Source of the DNA: Streptomyces sp. NBC_00683
GTDB lineage: Bacteria; Actinomycetota; Actinomycetes; Streptomycetales; Streptomycetaceae
DNA length: 64,000 bases
Assembly: GCF_036226745.1 (NCBI RefSeq)
Contig: NZ_CP109013.1
Coordinates: 6,076,001 to 6,140,000, forward strand
Direction of reading: 5' to 3'
Each line of letters begins with the position of its first letter. The stretch's first letter is position 1. Of the stretch, positions 34,846 to 42,836 are shown piece by piece. Position numbers and translations under genes: made by a program. A model generated the notes under the pieces. It was not told the DNA's origin. It made no database searches and was given only the letters and a program-made list of their open reading frames with translations.

Positions 34846-36249
34846 ATGCCGCCGTCACGAACTGTCCGTGCGCTCGCCGTTGCGCTTCTCGCGGTACTCA
34901 CGGCGGCCCTGCTCCCGGCCACCGCCGCGCAGGCGGCGAGCCGCACGGTGCAGGGCGGCAGGCTGGACTGGGGCATCAAGTCCTCGTTCCAGAGCTACGT
35001 CACCGGGCCCATCGCCCAGGGCAGCTGGAACCTGACCGGCGGCGCCGCGACGGTCGGCGGAAGCCGGTTCCGCTTCCACTCCGCCACCGGTTCCTACGAC
35101 CCCGCGAGCGGCGCCTTCCGGGCCGGCTTCTCCGGCGGGGTCCACTTCACCGGCCACAGGAAGGCCGGCGGCGGCAACGAACTCGACCTCACCATCAGCC
35201 GCCCCACCGTCCGGATCAGCGGCGGCAGCGGGACCCTGTACGCCGACATGGTCAGCAAGGACCGGGGGAGCGGCCGGGTCACCTCCTCCGCCCAGGTACC
35301 GCTGGCCACGCTCGGGCTCGCCGGAATCAACATGAGGGGCGGATCCACGCCCGTCGCCCTCAACAACGTCCCGGCCAGCCTGACTTCGCAGGGTGCGAAA
35401 GCCTTCGCCGGCTACTACACGGCAGGGACACCCCTCGACCCGGTCAGCCTCTCCGTCGACACCGCCGGCCCGGCCGCGCCCAAGTCCGCCTCCCCCTCGG
35501 CCTCCCCGTCGAAGAAGGCGTCGAAGACCAAGGACGAGACCGCAGGCCGCTTCGAGACCGCCGCAGTCGACTGGGGCGTACGCCGCACCTTCCGCGAGTA
35601 CGTCACCGGTTCCATCGGCCGGGGCAGGTGGGCCCTGGCCGGCGGCGCCCAGGACGGCGGAGCTCTCTTCCGCTTCCCGCAGGGCAAGGGCACCTACGAC
35701 GCAGCGGAGCAGACCCTGAACGCGGCCTTCGCGGGCAGCGTCCGCTTCACCGGGGCGGACGGTCTCGATCTGGAACTCGCCGGGGTCGCCGTGCGGGTGG
35801 CGTCGGGCAAGGGGACGCTCCTTGCGGACGTCACCCGTGGGGGCAGTACCCGCAAGGACGTTCCGCTCGTCACCTTCACCGCCAAGGGCTTCACCCCGAA
35901 GAACGGTCTCGCCACCCTCACCGAAGCCCCCGCGACCCTCACCGCCGGCGGCGCCGAAGCCTTCGGATCCCTGTACAGGGCGGGTACCGCGATGGACCCG
36001 GTCTCCCTCGCCGTAGCCGTCGACGCACAGGCGGAACTGCCCCCGCTGCCCGACCTGGGCAGCGCGGCGGAGCCGTCCGCCACACCGGCGCAGAAGACCG
36101 CCGCCACTCCCGCCGCACAGCCGGTGGCCGCCGACTCCGGCTCCCGCACCGGAACCTACGCCGCTGTCGGCGGCGGCGCCCTGCTGCTGCTCGCGGCCGT
36201 CGCGGCCGTGCTGTACGTGTCCCGGCGCCGCAGCTCACCGGACGCATGA
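34846..36249 (+). CDS. secreted HtaA-domain heme-binding protein, membrane-anchored
   Basis: The 467-aa protein has a Sec signal (about residues 1-31) and two HtaA domains, at about 36-205 and 240-395. Each opens with a Trp-Gly pair followed by FxxYVTG (DWGIKSSFQSYVTG and DWGVRRTFREYVTG). HtaA domains of corynebacteria bind heme through a conserved Tyr, and the YVTG tyrosines are candidates. A Pro/Ser/Lys linker joins the domains. A C-terminal membrane helix (about 438-458) ends in SRRRSS; there is no sortase motif. Strong iron-box promoter upstream; GGGAGGG precedes the ATG. Likely first surface receptor for heme. Confidence 0.85.
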   Translation: MPPSRTVRALAVALLAVLTAALLPATAAQAASRTVQGGRLDWGIKSSFQSYVTGPIAQGSWNLTGGAATVGGSRFRFHSATGSYDPASGAFRAGFSGGVHFTGHRKAGGGNELDLTISRPTVRISGGSGTLYADMVSKDRGSGRVTSSAQVPLATLGLAGINMRGGSTPVALNNVPASLTSQGAKAFAGYYTAGTPLDPVSLSVDTAGPAAPKSASPSASPSKKASKTKDETAGRFETAAVDWGVRRTFREYVTGSIGRGRWALAGGAQDGGALFRFPQGKGTYDAAEQTLNAAFAGSVRFTGADGLDLELAGVAVRVASGKGTLLADVTRGGSTRKDVPLVTFTAKGFTPKNGLATLTEAPATLTAGGAEAFGSLYRAGTAMDPVSLAVAVDAQAELPPLPDLGSAAEPSATPAQKTAATPAAQPVAADSGSRTGTYAAVGGGALLLLAAVAAVLYVSRRRSSPDA

Positions 36250-36317
36250 GCCACAGACCGCTCCACCATCCCCCCTTCTCCCTTTTCCTACCTTCGTCCT
36301 TCGAGGAGTCACCAGCC

Positions 36318-37904
36318 ATGGCAGCCACCCGCCGCCCCATAGCCCTTGCCGCCGCCGTCGCCACCGCGGCCGCACTCGGCGCGACGTTCGCCCTTCCCGC
36401 GCTCGCGGCCGACAGCACGGGCGCCCGCCCCGTCGCGGCGGCCCCGACGACGGAGCTGACGGACGGCACGCTGGCATGGGGCTTCAAGGAGTCCTTCCGC
36501 AGATACGTCGGCGGGGCAGGCACGATCACCGTCAAGGACGGCGCCGAGCAGGCCGCGGGCAACGGCGTGTTCACCTTCGTCAACGGCAAGGGCACCTACG
36601 ACACGGGCACCCACGGCACGGACACGGCCTTCGAGGGCGGCGTCAACTTCAATGCCCACGGGGGCGTCCTCGACATCACGCTCTCCGACGTGAAGGTCGC
36701 CACCGTAGGCACGGGCGGCGCGATCACCGCCGACGTCGCCACTCCGCAGGGCACCCAGAACGACGTGGCCGTCGCGGCGCTCGACCTGTCGGCGGTGAGG
36801 CCGGGCCAGGGTGCGGGCGGCGCGATGGTCTTCAAGGACATCCCCGCGACGCTGACGAAGGCGGGTGCCGAGGCCTTCAACGGCCAGTACGCGGAGGGCA
36901 CCGCCCTCGACCCGGCCACCCTCTCCGTCAAGGCGGTCGCGGCGCCCCCGACCACGGAGCCGACGCCGACCCAGAAGCCCACCGAGAAGCCCACCGAGAA
37001 GCCGACCGCCACCCCGACGGCCACGGCGACCGCCACGGACAAGCCCACGTCACCGGCGTCCCCGTCCGCCTCTGCCACCACCCCGGCCGCCGACCCGGGC
37101 GCGCTCGTCGACGGCACCCTGGACTGGGGCGTCAAGAAGTCCTTCCGTACCTACGTCACCGGCCCCATCGCGAAGGGCTCGATCGAGACGACCGGCGGGG
37201 CCACCGCCTCGGGCGACGGCTACCGCTTCCCCGACGCGACCGGCCGCTTCGACGCGGAGGAGCAGACCCTGGAGGCCGCGTTCGAGGGCACGGTCCGCTT
37301 CCTCGGCCACAAGGAGGGCGACGCCTACACCCTCGACCTGTCCCTCACCGGTCTGGAGGTCCAGGTGCGGGGGGCGGCCGGCACGCTGATCGCCGACGTC
37401 ACCACCAAGGACCGCGAGACCAAGAAGGTCACCACGTACACCGGGCTGGCCGTCGCCGACCTGAAGCTGCCCGCCGGTGAACTCGCCGCGAAGGACGGTG
37501 TGGTGACCCTCGCGGGTGTTCCGGCGACGCTGACCGCCGACGGCACCAGGGCGTTCGGCGGCATGTACCCGAAGGGCGAGCAGCTCGACGCCCTCACCCT
37601 CGCGGTCGCGCTCGACAAGGACGCCCAACTCCCCGGCACGACCGGCGGATCGGGCACCACCGGCGGTACCGGCACGACCGGCGGTTCGACCACCGGAGGT
37701 TCGACCACCGGCGGTTCGACCACCGGAGGTTCGACCACCGGCGGTTCGACCACCGGCGGCACCGGCGGCACGGTCGGCGGCTCCGGCTCGCTCGCCTCGA
37801 CGGGCTCCGACGTTCCGGCCGGCGCCCTCTTCGCGGCCTCGGGCGTGGTCGTGGCAGCAGGCGCCGGAGTGGTGATCGCGGCGCGCCGTCGCCGTACCGC
37901 CTGA
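36318..37904 (+). CDS. cell-wall HtaA-domain heme-binding protein with LASTG sortase signal
   Basis: The 528-aa protein has a Sec signal (about 1-31), an HtaA domain (about 45-210), a Pro/Thr linker with TEKP repeats, and a second HtaA domain (about 265-445). A Gly/Ser/Thr tandem stalk follows. The C-terminus has LASTG at 492-496, a hydrophobic stretch and RRRR. LAXTG is the sorting signal of Streptomyces class E sortases, so the protein should be covalently wall-bound. The first domain has FRRYVGG rather than YVTG. The gene follows its paralogue by 68 bp on the same strand and probably shares its iron-box promoter. A strong terminator follows. Confidence 0.86.
   Translation: MAATRRPIALAAAVATAAALGATFALPALAADSTGARPVAAAPTTELTDGTLAWGFKESFRRYVGGAGTITVKDGAEQAAGNGVFTFVNGKGTYDTGTHGTDTAFEGGVNFNAHGGVLDITLSDVKVATVGTGGAITADVATPQGTQNDVAVAALDLSAVRPGQGAGGAMVFKDIPATLTKAGAEAFNGQYAEGTALDPATLSVKAVAAPPTTEPTPTQKPTEKPTEKPTATPTATATATDKPTSPASPSASATTPAADPGALVDGTLDWGVKKSFRTYVTGPIAKGSIETTGGATASGDGYRFPDATGRFDAEEQTLEAAFEGTVRFLGHKEGDAYTLDLSLTGLEVQVRGAAGTLIADVTTKDRETKKVTTYTGLAVADLKLPAGELAAKDGVVTLAGVPATLTADGTRAFGGMYPKGEQLDALTLAVALDKDAQLPGTTGGSGTTGGTGTTGGSTTGGSTTGGSTTGGSTTGGSTTGGTGGTVGGSGSLASTGSDVPAGALFAASGVVVAAGAGVVIAARRRRTA
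37683..37757 (+). repeat. five 15-bp tandem repeats in the HtaA stalk
   Basis: GGTTCGACCACCGGM (M is A or C) is repeated five times and encodes Gly-Ser-Thr-Thr-Gly each time. The first four copies alternate A/C at the last base, giving a 30-bp higher period. Copy number could vary between strains and change the stalk length. Confidence 0.85.
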
Positions 37905-37922
37905 TCCCCGCCGTCGGATACC

Positions 37923-37964
37923 CGCAACAGGCCGCACCGGCACCCGCCGGTGCGGCCTGTTGCG
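37923..37964 (+). terminator. strong terminator after the HtaA genes
   Basis: A perfect 18-bp stem with a 6-nt loop starts 19 bp after the stop codon. It should end the HtaA transcript and separate it from the PhzF-like gene. Confidence 0.75.
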
Positions 37965-37997
37965 TCACCCCGGCCCGTACGGTGCTTGAATGCGCAC

Positions 37998-38669
37998 GTG
38001 AACGACTACGACGTACCCGACGGCATCGACGTACTGCACGTGTTCTGCGGCCCGGACGGCCGCCACGGCAACGCGCTCGGGGTCGTCCGCGACGGGCGCA
38101 GGTACCCCGACAACGAGTCCCGGCAGGCGCTCGCCCGCAAACTCGGCTTCAGCGAGACCGTGTTCGTCGACGACCCGGAGCGCGGGAACGTCGACATTCG
38201 CACGCCCGGACTGCGGCTCCCGTTCGCCGGGCACCCGCTCGTCGGCGCCGCGTGGCTGCTCGACCTGGAGGTCCTCGAACTGCCCGTCGGGGACGTGTTC
38301 GCCCGCCAGGACGGCGAGTTCACCTGGATCACGGCCCGCCCCGAGTGGGCGCCGCCCAGGACGCTGGAGCGGTACGCGTCGGTCGCCGAGGTCGAGGCCC
38401 TGACGGAGCCGCCGCCCGGAAGGGGCTGGCTCTACGTCTGGGCCTGGGAGGACGAGGCGGCGGGGCGGGTCCGGGCGCGGGCGTTCCCGCGAAGGGACGA
38501 CGGCATCGACGAGGACGAGGCCACCGGGGCGGCGGCCATGCTGCTGAGCGCCGAGCTGGGCCGCGCCCTCAACATCGCACAAGGACGCGGCTCCCAGATC
38601 CTCACCGCACCCGCGCCGGACGGCACGGTGGAGATCGGGGGCCGCGTCCTGCTGGCCGCCAAGGGCTGA
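37998..38669 (+). CDS. short PhzF-family protein
   Basis: The 223-aa protein has PhzF features: the catalytic-glutamate region LGFSETVFV near residue 47, LPFAGHPLVGAAW near 73, and DEDEATGAAAMLL in the second half. It is about 60 residues shorter than usual because parts of both halves are trimmed. The GTG at 37998 was chosen because an ATG at 37990 stops after three codons. There is no ribosome-binding site, and TTGAAT lies 6 nt upstream, so the mRNA may be leaderless. It is placed between heme-uptake genes and hmuO but has no iron box, so a role in heme use is not shown. Confidence 0.75.
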   Translation: MNDYDVPDGIDVLHVFCGPDGRHGNALGVVRDGRRYPDNESRQALARKLGFSETVFVDDPERGNVDIRTPGLRLPFAGHPLVGAAWLLDLEVLELPVGDVFARQDGEFTWITARPEWAPPRTLERYASVAEVEALTEPPPGRGWLYVWAWEDEAAGRVRARAFPRRDDGIDEDEATGAAAMLLSAELGRALNIAQGRGSQILTAPAPDGTVEIGGRVLLAAKG

Positions 38670-38678
38670 ACGCAACGG

Positions 38679-39341
38679 CTAAGCGCTGAGCGGGAAGACC
38701 TCGCCGAGCTCGTGGAAGACGGCGGTGTTCAGCGCGAAGGCGTTCTTGCACTCGTCGATGATGCGCTGCTTCTCCAGATCGTCGGCGTTCACCGCGTCCA
38801 GCAGTTCCCGGTACTCCCGCTTGAACGCGGCAGGGTTGGAGATCTGCTCGAACACGTAGAAGCGCACCCCGTCGCCCTTGCGCTCGAAGCCCCAGGTCTT
38901 CTCCGCGGTGCCCCGGATGATCTGGCCGCCGGAGAGGTCCCCGAGGTAGCGGGTGTAGTGGTGCGCGATGTAACCGGCCGGCCAGTCACGGGCGCACTCG
39001 GCGACCCGCTCCGCGTACGCGGCGGTGGCCGCCAGCGGTTCCAGGCCCTCGCGCCAGCCGGCACCCCGCAGATGCGCAAGATCGCGCTCCAGCTCGGCGC
39101 TGCGCATCAGCTCCGGCTGGATGAACGGACCCGCGACCGGGTCGTTGCGCAGCGCCTGCGCGCCGTCCTCCAGCGCCCGGTACACGAACCACAGCTGCTC
39201 GGTGTAGCGCGTGTACGCATCGACCCCGAGCCGCCCGCCGAGCATGTCGCTCATGAAGGAGGAGGACTCCGCCTCCGTGTGCTGCTCGTGCGAAGCGGTG
39301 CGGATGAGCGTGGAGAACGGGGTGGTGGCGGTTGCGTCCAA
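38679..39341 (-). CDS. hmuO: heme oxygenase HmuO
   Basis: The 220-aa protein is a HmuO-type heme oxygenase. The proximal heme ligand is His 21 in EQHTEAESSSFMSD, and the distal helix carries YLGDLSGGQIIRG with the flexible glycines that bind oxygen. It opens heme to biliverdin, CO and ferrous iron in the cytoplasm, completing the route from HtaA and HmuTUV. The TTG at 39341 has GGAGG 7-8 nt upstream. A promoter with an iron box in its spacer lies about 100 bp upstream, so it should be expressed when iron is scarce. Confidence 0.9.
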   Translation of the reverse strand: MDATATTPFSTLIRTASHEQHTEAESSSFMSDMLGGRLGVDAYTRYTEQLWFVYRALEDGAQALRNDPVAGPFIQPELMRSAELERDLAHLRGAGWREGLEPLAATAAYAERVAECARDWPAGYIAHHYTRYLGDLSGGQIIRGTAEKTWGFERKGDGVRFYVFEQISNPAAFKREYRELLDAVNADDLEKQRIIDECKNAFALNTAVFHELGEVFPLSA

Positions 39342-39436
39342 GAGGGGCCTCCGGGGGCCGAGGGGACGGGAAGTCCGGACAGAGACGGAAATGTCGGCAG
39401 CACCAGCTGCGCGCGCCGCCGACTGCCAGTAGGCTG

Positions 39437-39465
39437 ATCCTCCTACTTAGGTTTACCTAAGTCAA
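39437..39465 (-). promoter_or_regulatory. hmuO promoter with palindromic iron box in the spacer
   Basis: On the minus strand TTGACT (39460-39465) and GAGGAT (39437-39442) are 17 bp apart. The perfect inverted repeat ACTTAGG-n4-CCTAAGT (39445-39462) fills the spacer. It contains TTAGG and CCTAA half-sites of the iron box but spaced 4 rather than 9 bp, so it may be two overlapping boxes. Confidence 0.7.
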
Positions 39466-39522
39466 TTGGTTCCCGACTGCCTGTCGGTAAAACATTACGC
39501 CCGGCCCGGACCGGGCGCAGCG

Positions 39523-40380
39523 TTACGGCAGAGTCAGGATGTCCGCCCCCGTCTCCGTCACCACCAGCGTGTGCTCGAACTGGGCGGTCCGCTTCCGGTC
39601 CTTCGTCACCACGGTCCAGCCGTCGTCCCACATGTCGTACTCGTGCGTCCCGAGCGTCAGCATCGGCTCGATGGTGAACGTCATGCCGGGCTGCATCACG
39701 GTCGTCGCGTGCGGGCTGTCGTAGTGCGGCACGATGAGACCGGAGTGGAACGAGGAATTGATCCCGTGCCCGGTGAAGTCCCGCACCACGCCGTACCCGA
39801 AGCGCTTCGCGTACGACTCGATCACCCGGCCGATCACATTGATCTGGCGGCCGGGCCGCACCGCCTTGATGGCCCGGTTCAGGGACTCACGGGTGCGCTC
39901 CACGAGGAGCTTCGACTCCTCGTCCACATCGCCGCAGAGGTAGGTGGCGTTGTTGTCCCCGTGCACACCGTTGATGTAGGCGGTGACGTCGAGGTTCACG
40001 ATGTCGCCGTCCCGCAGCACGGTGGAGTCCGGGATGCCGTGACAGATGACCTCGTTGAGCGAGGAGCACAGGGACTTCGGGAAGCCGCGGTAGCCGAGCG
40101 TCGACGGATAGGCGCCGTGGTCGACCATGAACTCATGGGCGACCCGGTCGAGTTCGTCGGTGGTGACGCCGGGGGCGATGTGCTTCGCGGCCTCCTCCAT
40201 CGCCTGTGCGGCGATACGGCCCGCGATCCGCATGCGCTCCACGGTGTCGGAGTCCTGGATCTCCGGCCCGGTGTACGGCGTGGGGGCGGGCTTGCCCACG
40301 TACTCGGGGCGCCGGATGTTTCCGGGAACGGAACGGACGGGAGTGATCTCCCCTGGTACGAGAAGCGACTGGCCAGACAT
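39523..40380 (-). CDS. map: type I methionine aminopeptidase
   Basis: The 285-aa protein has an N-terminal extension of about 40 residues ([21 protein letters not shown]), as in actinobacterial MetAP1c, and the pita-bread fold. The metal ligands are visible: two Asp in [16 protein letters not shown], His in GHGINSSFH, Glu in FTIEPML and Glu in QFEHTLVV. It removes initiator methionine from new proteins. The ATG at 40380 has no ribosome-binding site, but TAGACT ends 7 nt upstream, so the transcript is probably leaderless. Confidence 0.92.
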   Translation of the reverse strand: MSGQSLLVPGEITPVRSVPGNIRRPEYVGKPAPTPYTGPEIQDSDTVERMRIAGRIAAQAMEEAAKHIAPGVTTDELDRVAHEFMVDHGAYPSTLGYRGFPKSLCSSLNEVICHGIPDSTVLRDGDIVNLDVTAYINGVHGDNNATYLCGDVDEESKLLVERTRESLNRAIKAVRPGRQINVIGRVIESYAKRFGYGVVRDFTGHGINSSFHSGLIVPHYDSPHATTVMQPGMTFTIEPMLTLGTHEYDMWDDGWTVVTKDRKRTAQFEHTLVVTETGADILTLP

Positions 40381-40387
40381 GCCAGCG

Positions 40388-40393
40388 AGTCTA
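40388..40393 (-). promoter_or_regulatory. -10 element of map, leaderless start
   Basis: TAGACT on the minus strand ends 7 nt before the ATG of map and fits the streptomycete TAGANT -10 consensus. No ribosome-binding site lies between. Confidence 0.5.
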
Positions 40394-40438
40394 ACCAGCG
40401 CGCCTGGGGCAGCATGGCTGCGAGGAAAGGATCCGACG

Positions 40439-40666
40439 ATGGCCCTGTTCAAGAAGCGCACGGTGGGCAAACCAGGCGAGTGGTACTACTGCCTGGAGCA
40501 CAAGAAGGTCGAGGAGGGCCCCGAGTGCCCGGCGAAGGACCGCTTCGGCCCGTACACCTCCCGCGAGGAGGCGCAGCACGCCATGGACACGGCGCGTGAG
40601 CGGAACCTGGAGTGGGAGAACGACCCGAAGTGGCATGACCGCACGGAGGAGACCCCGGAGCCCTAG
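40439..40666 (+). CDS. small conserved hydrophilic protein of unknown function
   Basis: The 75-aa product is strongly charged: [38 protein letters not shown] (fragments), then a helix [20 protein letters not shown]. Two cysteines (WYYC and PEC) could bind a metal. A DRFGPY-S-EEA pattern resembles short sequence-binding modules seen in actinobacterial small proteins, but I cannot name a family. GAGGAAAGGA precedes the ATG, which supports expression. It diverges from map and converges on the MFS gene. Confidence 0.72.
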   Translation: MALFKKRTVGKPGEWYYCLEHKKVEEGPECPAKDRFGPYTSREEAQHAMDTARERNLEWENDPKWHDRTEETPEP

Positions 40667-40673
40667 GGCCTCA

Positions 40674-40718
40674 CCTCCGGACCATGCCGGACCCCGCGAG
40701 CCCGGCCTGGTCCGGAGG
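40674..40718. terminator. bidirectional terminator hairpin between convergent genes
   Basis: A 17-bp stem with one mismatch (40674-40690 with 40702-40718) and 11-nt loop fills the gap between the small gene and the MFS gene. It is flanked by CTAG at both gene ends. Its central 21 nt recur exactly, inverted, in the element at 43807-44041. Confidence 0.7.
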
Positions 40719-40720
40719 CT

Positions 40721-41992
40721 CTAGACCCCGGCGGGATCGGTGGACGCCGCCCGCCTGCGCGCCGCGTCCTCGTCCGTCACGGAGTCGTATGTGAGCAGCT
40801 TCGGGAGCGCCGCAGCCAGCAGCGCGACCGAAGCGACACACGCCACCCCGCCCGTCCATATCGCGGACCGGGTACCCGTCCAGCCGGCCATCGCCCCGGC
40901 CCGGACCTGGCCCAGCTGGGGTCCGACGCTGTACGAGAGCACCTCGATGCCCGCGAGCCGGCCCCGCAGCCCCTCCGGGATGGTCTGGTTCCAGATCGTG
41001 GAACGGCCGAGCCCGCTCAGCATGTCGCCCGCGCCGGCGACCGCCAGGCAGCACAGCACCAGCCATACGTTGCCGAACCATCCGGCCGCCGCGATCGCCA
41101 GCCCCCAGACGGCCGCGCCACCCACGACGAACAGCCCGTGCCGCCGTACCCGTGAGGTCCAGCCGCTGGTCAGCCCCAGCAGGAGGGAGCCGACCGCCCC
41201 GGCCGCATACATCAGCCCCAGCGACCACTCGGCATCCAGCTCGTCCGCGAGGAAGGGGAAGACCGCGTTCGGGAAGGCGAAGAACATCGCCGCGAGATCG
41301 ATCGCGTACGTCCCCAGCAGTACGGGCCGGCTCCAGGCGTACCGGGCGCCCTCGGCGATCCCCCGCAGGGACGGCTTCTGCGCGTCGTGCGCGGGCGGAG
41401 CCGCTGCCAGCCGCAGGCACAGCAGGACGGACACGGAGAACGTCACGACGGTGACGCCGTACGCGGTGGCGTGCCCGGCGTACGCCACGACCAGACCCGC
41501 CAGCGCGGGACCGGCGATCGCGCCGGCCTGCCAGCGCAGCGAGTTCAGCGCGGCGGCCGCGGTGAGCTGGTCGTGCGGCACGATCCGGGCCATCAGCGAA
41601 TCCAGCGCGGGCCGCTGCAGCCCGGCGAGCGCGGAGACCCCGGCGGCCACGACGTAGAGCGGCCAGAGCGCGGGCTCGGGCGCGAGCGCGTTCGCCAGCA
41701 GTACGAGGGCGAGCACCCCGAGCCCCGCCTCGGTGCCCAGGATGACCTTGCGCCGGTCGGCGGAGTCGGCGAGCGCCCCTCCGTACAGCCCGAAGACGAC
41801 CAGCGGTACGAGCTCCACCGCCCCCATGGCGCCGACGGCGAGCGGCGAGCCGGTGAGGTGCTTGATCTGGAGCGGCAGCGCGATCAGCGCCATGAAGCTG
41901 CCGAAGTAGGTGATCAGGCCCTGGATCCAGAGCAGCCGGAAGTCGGCGGAGGAGCGCCAGGGCGAGAGATCGGGCAGAAGGCGGGACGTCAC
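40721..41992 (-). CDS. MFS transporter (MFS_3/EntS-like exporter)
   Basis: The 423-aa protein has about 12 membrane segments and resembles the MFS_3 group, which includes the enterobactin exporter EntS: FRLLWIQGLITYFGSFM at the start, then GGALADSADRRKVIL (motif A) and AGLQRPALDSLMARIVP. The exported compound is unknown. Being next to the iron block it might export a siderophore, but it has no iron box and no siderophore biosynthesis genes are near. The GTG at 41992 lacks a clear ribosome-binding site. The C-terminal tail is charged. Confidence 0.83.
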   Translation of the reverse strand: MTSRLLPDLSPWRSSADFRLLWIQGLITYFGSFMALIALPLQIKHLTGSPLAVGAMGAVELVPLVVFGLYGGALADSADRRKVILGTEAGLGVLALVLLANALAPEPALWPLYVVAAGVSALAGLQRPALDSLMARIVPHDQLTAAAALNSLRWQAGAIAGPALAGLVVAYAGHATAYGVTVVTFSVSVLLCLRLAAAPPAHDAQKPSLRGIAEGARYAWSRPVLLGTYAIDLAAMFFAFPNAVFPFLADELDAEWSLGLMYAAGAVGSLLLGLTSGWTSRVRRHGLFVVGGAAVWGLAIAAAGWFGNVWLVLCCLAVAGAGDMLSGLGRSTIWNQTIPEGLRGRLAGIEVLSYSVGPQLGQVRAGAMAGWTGTRSAIWTGGVACVASVALLAAALPKLLTYDSVTDEDAARRRAASTDPAGV

Positions 41993-42054
41993 GAGAGGTC
42001 ATGGTCCGCAGGCGGGCGGCCGACGGCAACCGATTTCCTGCGGGCCGGAACCCC

Positions 42055-42657
42055 TTACCAGCGGGCCGGCGGCGGGGCCGTCAGCTGGTCGGCCAGCCGT
42101 GACAGCCGGTCCCGGAACGTGCGGCGCCCCCGCGGGGAAGGCGCACCGTTCTCCCCGGCCGCCGCGCTGACGAGGTGCTGCACGGTGTCCAGGTCCACAT
42201 CGTCCTCCTCGCCCACCGTCAGCGCCTCATGGGCGAGCCCCCGCACCTCCGCGTCGCCGCTGTCCAGCGTCAGCACCGTCGCCCCCGCCCGGCGCGCATC
42301 GTGCACCCGCTCCAGCAGCCCGCCGCCGGGCCGCTCCGGGGCCACCACCAGCAAGGTCTCGCCCCGCCCGGCCGCCTCGATCCGGCCCAGTCCGACGGCC
42401 AGATGCGCCGGATCGCCCGGCTCCACCCGGTGCCGTACGAGGACGGGCCGCAGCTGCGGCAGTCCCGACCACGTGGACTCGTCGACCAGATGCGCGGCCA
42501 TGTGCCACGGCTCGTACACCTCGGTCCCCACCAGCAGCAGCCCGCCGCCCTGCGGCACGACCGAGGACCGCAGGGTCCTGGCGAACCGACGGGTCACCGC
42601 GGGCCACTCGGTCCCGGCGAGTACTTCACGCAGCAGCGCGACACGTACGGCATCCAT
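42055..42657 (-). CDS. hypothetical protein, possible SIS-like fold
   Basis: The 200-aa product has no family I can name with certainty. Its middle (GRGETLLVVAPERPGG, then VHDARRAGATVLTLDSGD) has the alternating strand-helix pattern of sugar-isomerase (SIS) domains, but the usual serine-rich phosphate loop is not obvious. It is soluble, with no signal peptide. The C-terminal 30 residues are basic and probably disordered. It lies 62 bp from the MFS gene on the same strand. Confidence 0.6.
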   Translation of the reverse strand: MDAVRVALLREVLAGTEWPAVTRRFARTLRSSVVPQGGGLLLVGTEVYEPWHMAAHLVDESTWSGLPQLRPVLVRHRVEPGDPAHLAVGLGRIEAAGRGETLLVVAPERPGGGLLERVHDARRAGATVLTLDSGDAEVRGLAHEALTVGEEDDVDLDTVQHLVSAAAGENGAPSPRGRRTFRDRLSRLADQLTAPPPARW

Positions 42658-42823
42658 GGCCCGGCATCATGCCCCAAGTCGTCCCCACAGGTGGTGCCTT
42701 GGGGCCGAAGCACCCGAACGGGTCCGGCCCGCGCCGCCGGGAGCCCGGCAGGGCGGGCACCGGGCGGCCGTGACGGATGTCGCAGAGGGACCATGCCGCA
42801 GAGTTCACGTAGCTACCTCGCAG

Positions 42824-42829
42824 TAGGGT
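42824..42829 (+). promoter_or_regulatory. -10 element, leaderless start of npdG
   Basis: TAGGGT ends 7 nt before the ATG at 42837. No ribosome-binding site is present, consistent with a leaderless transcript. Confidence 0.5.
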
Positions 42830-42836
42830 CGGCGCC

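Noticed and set aside
37683..37757. Possible CRISPR-like repeat array
   Set aside because: The units are contiguous without spacers and encode an in-frame GSTTG stalk.
40721..41992. MFS_3 protein as siderophore exporter of the iron block
   Set aside because: No iron box and no siderophore biosynthesis gene nearby; proximity alone is not enough.
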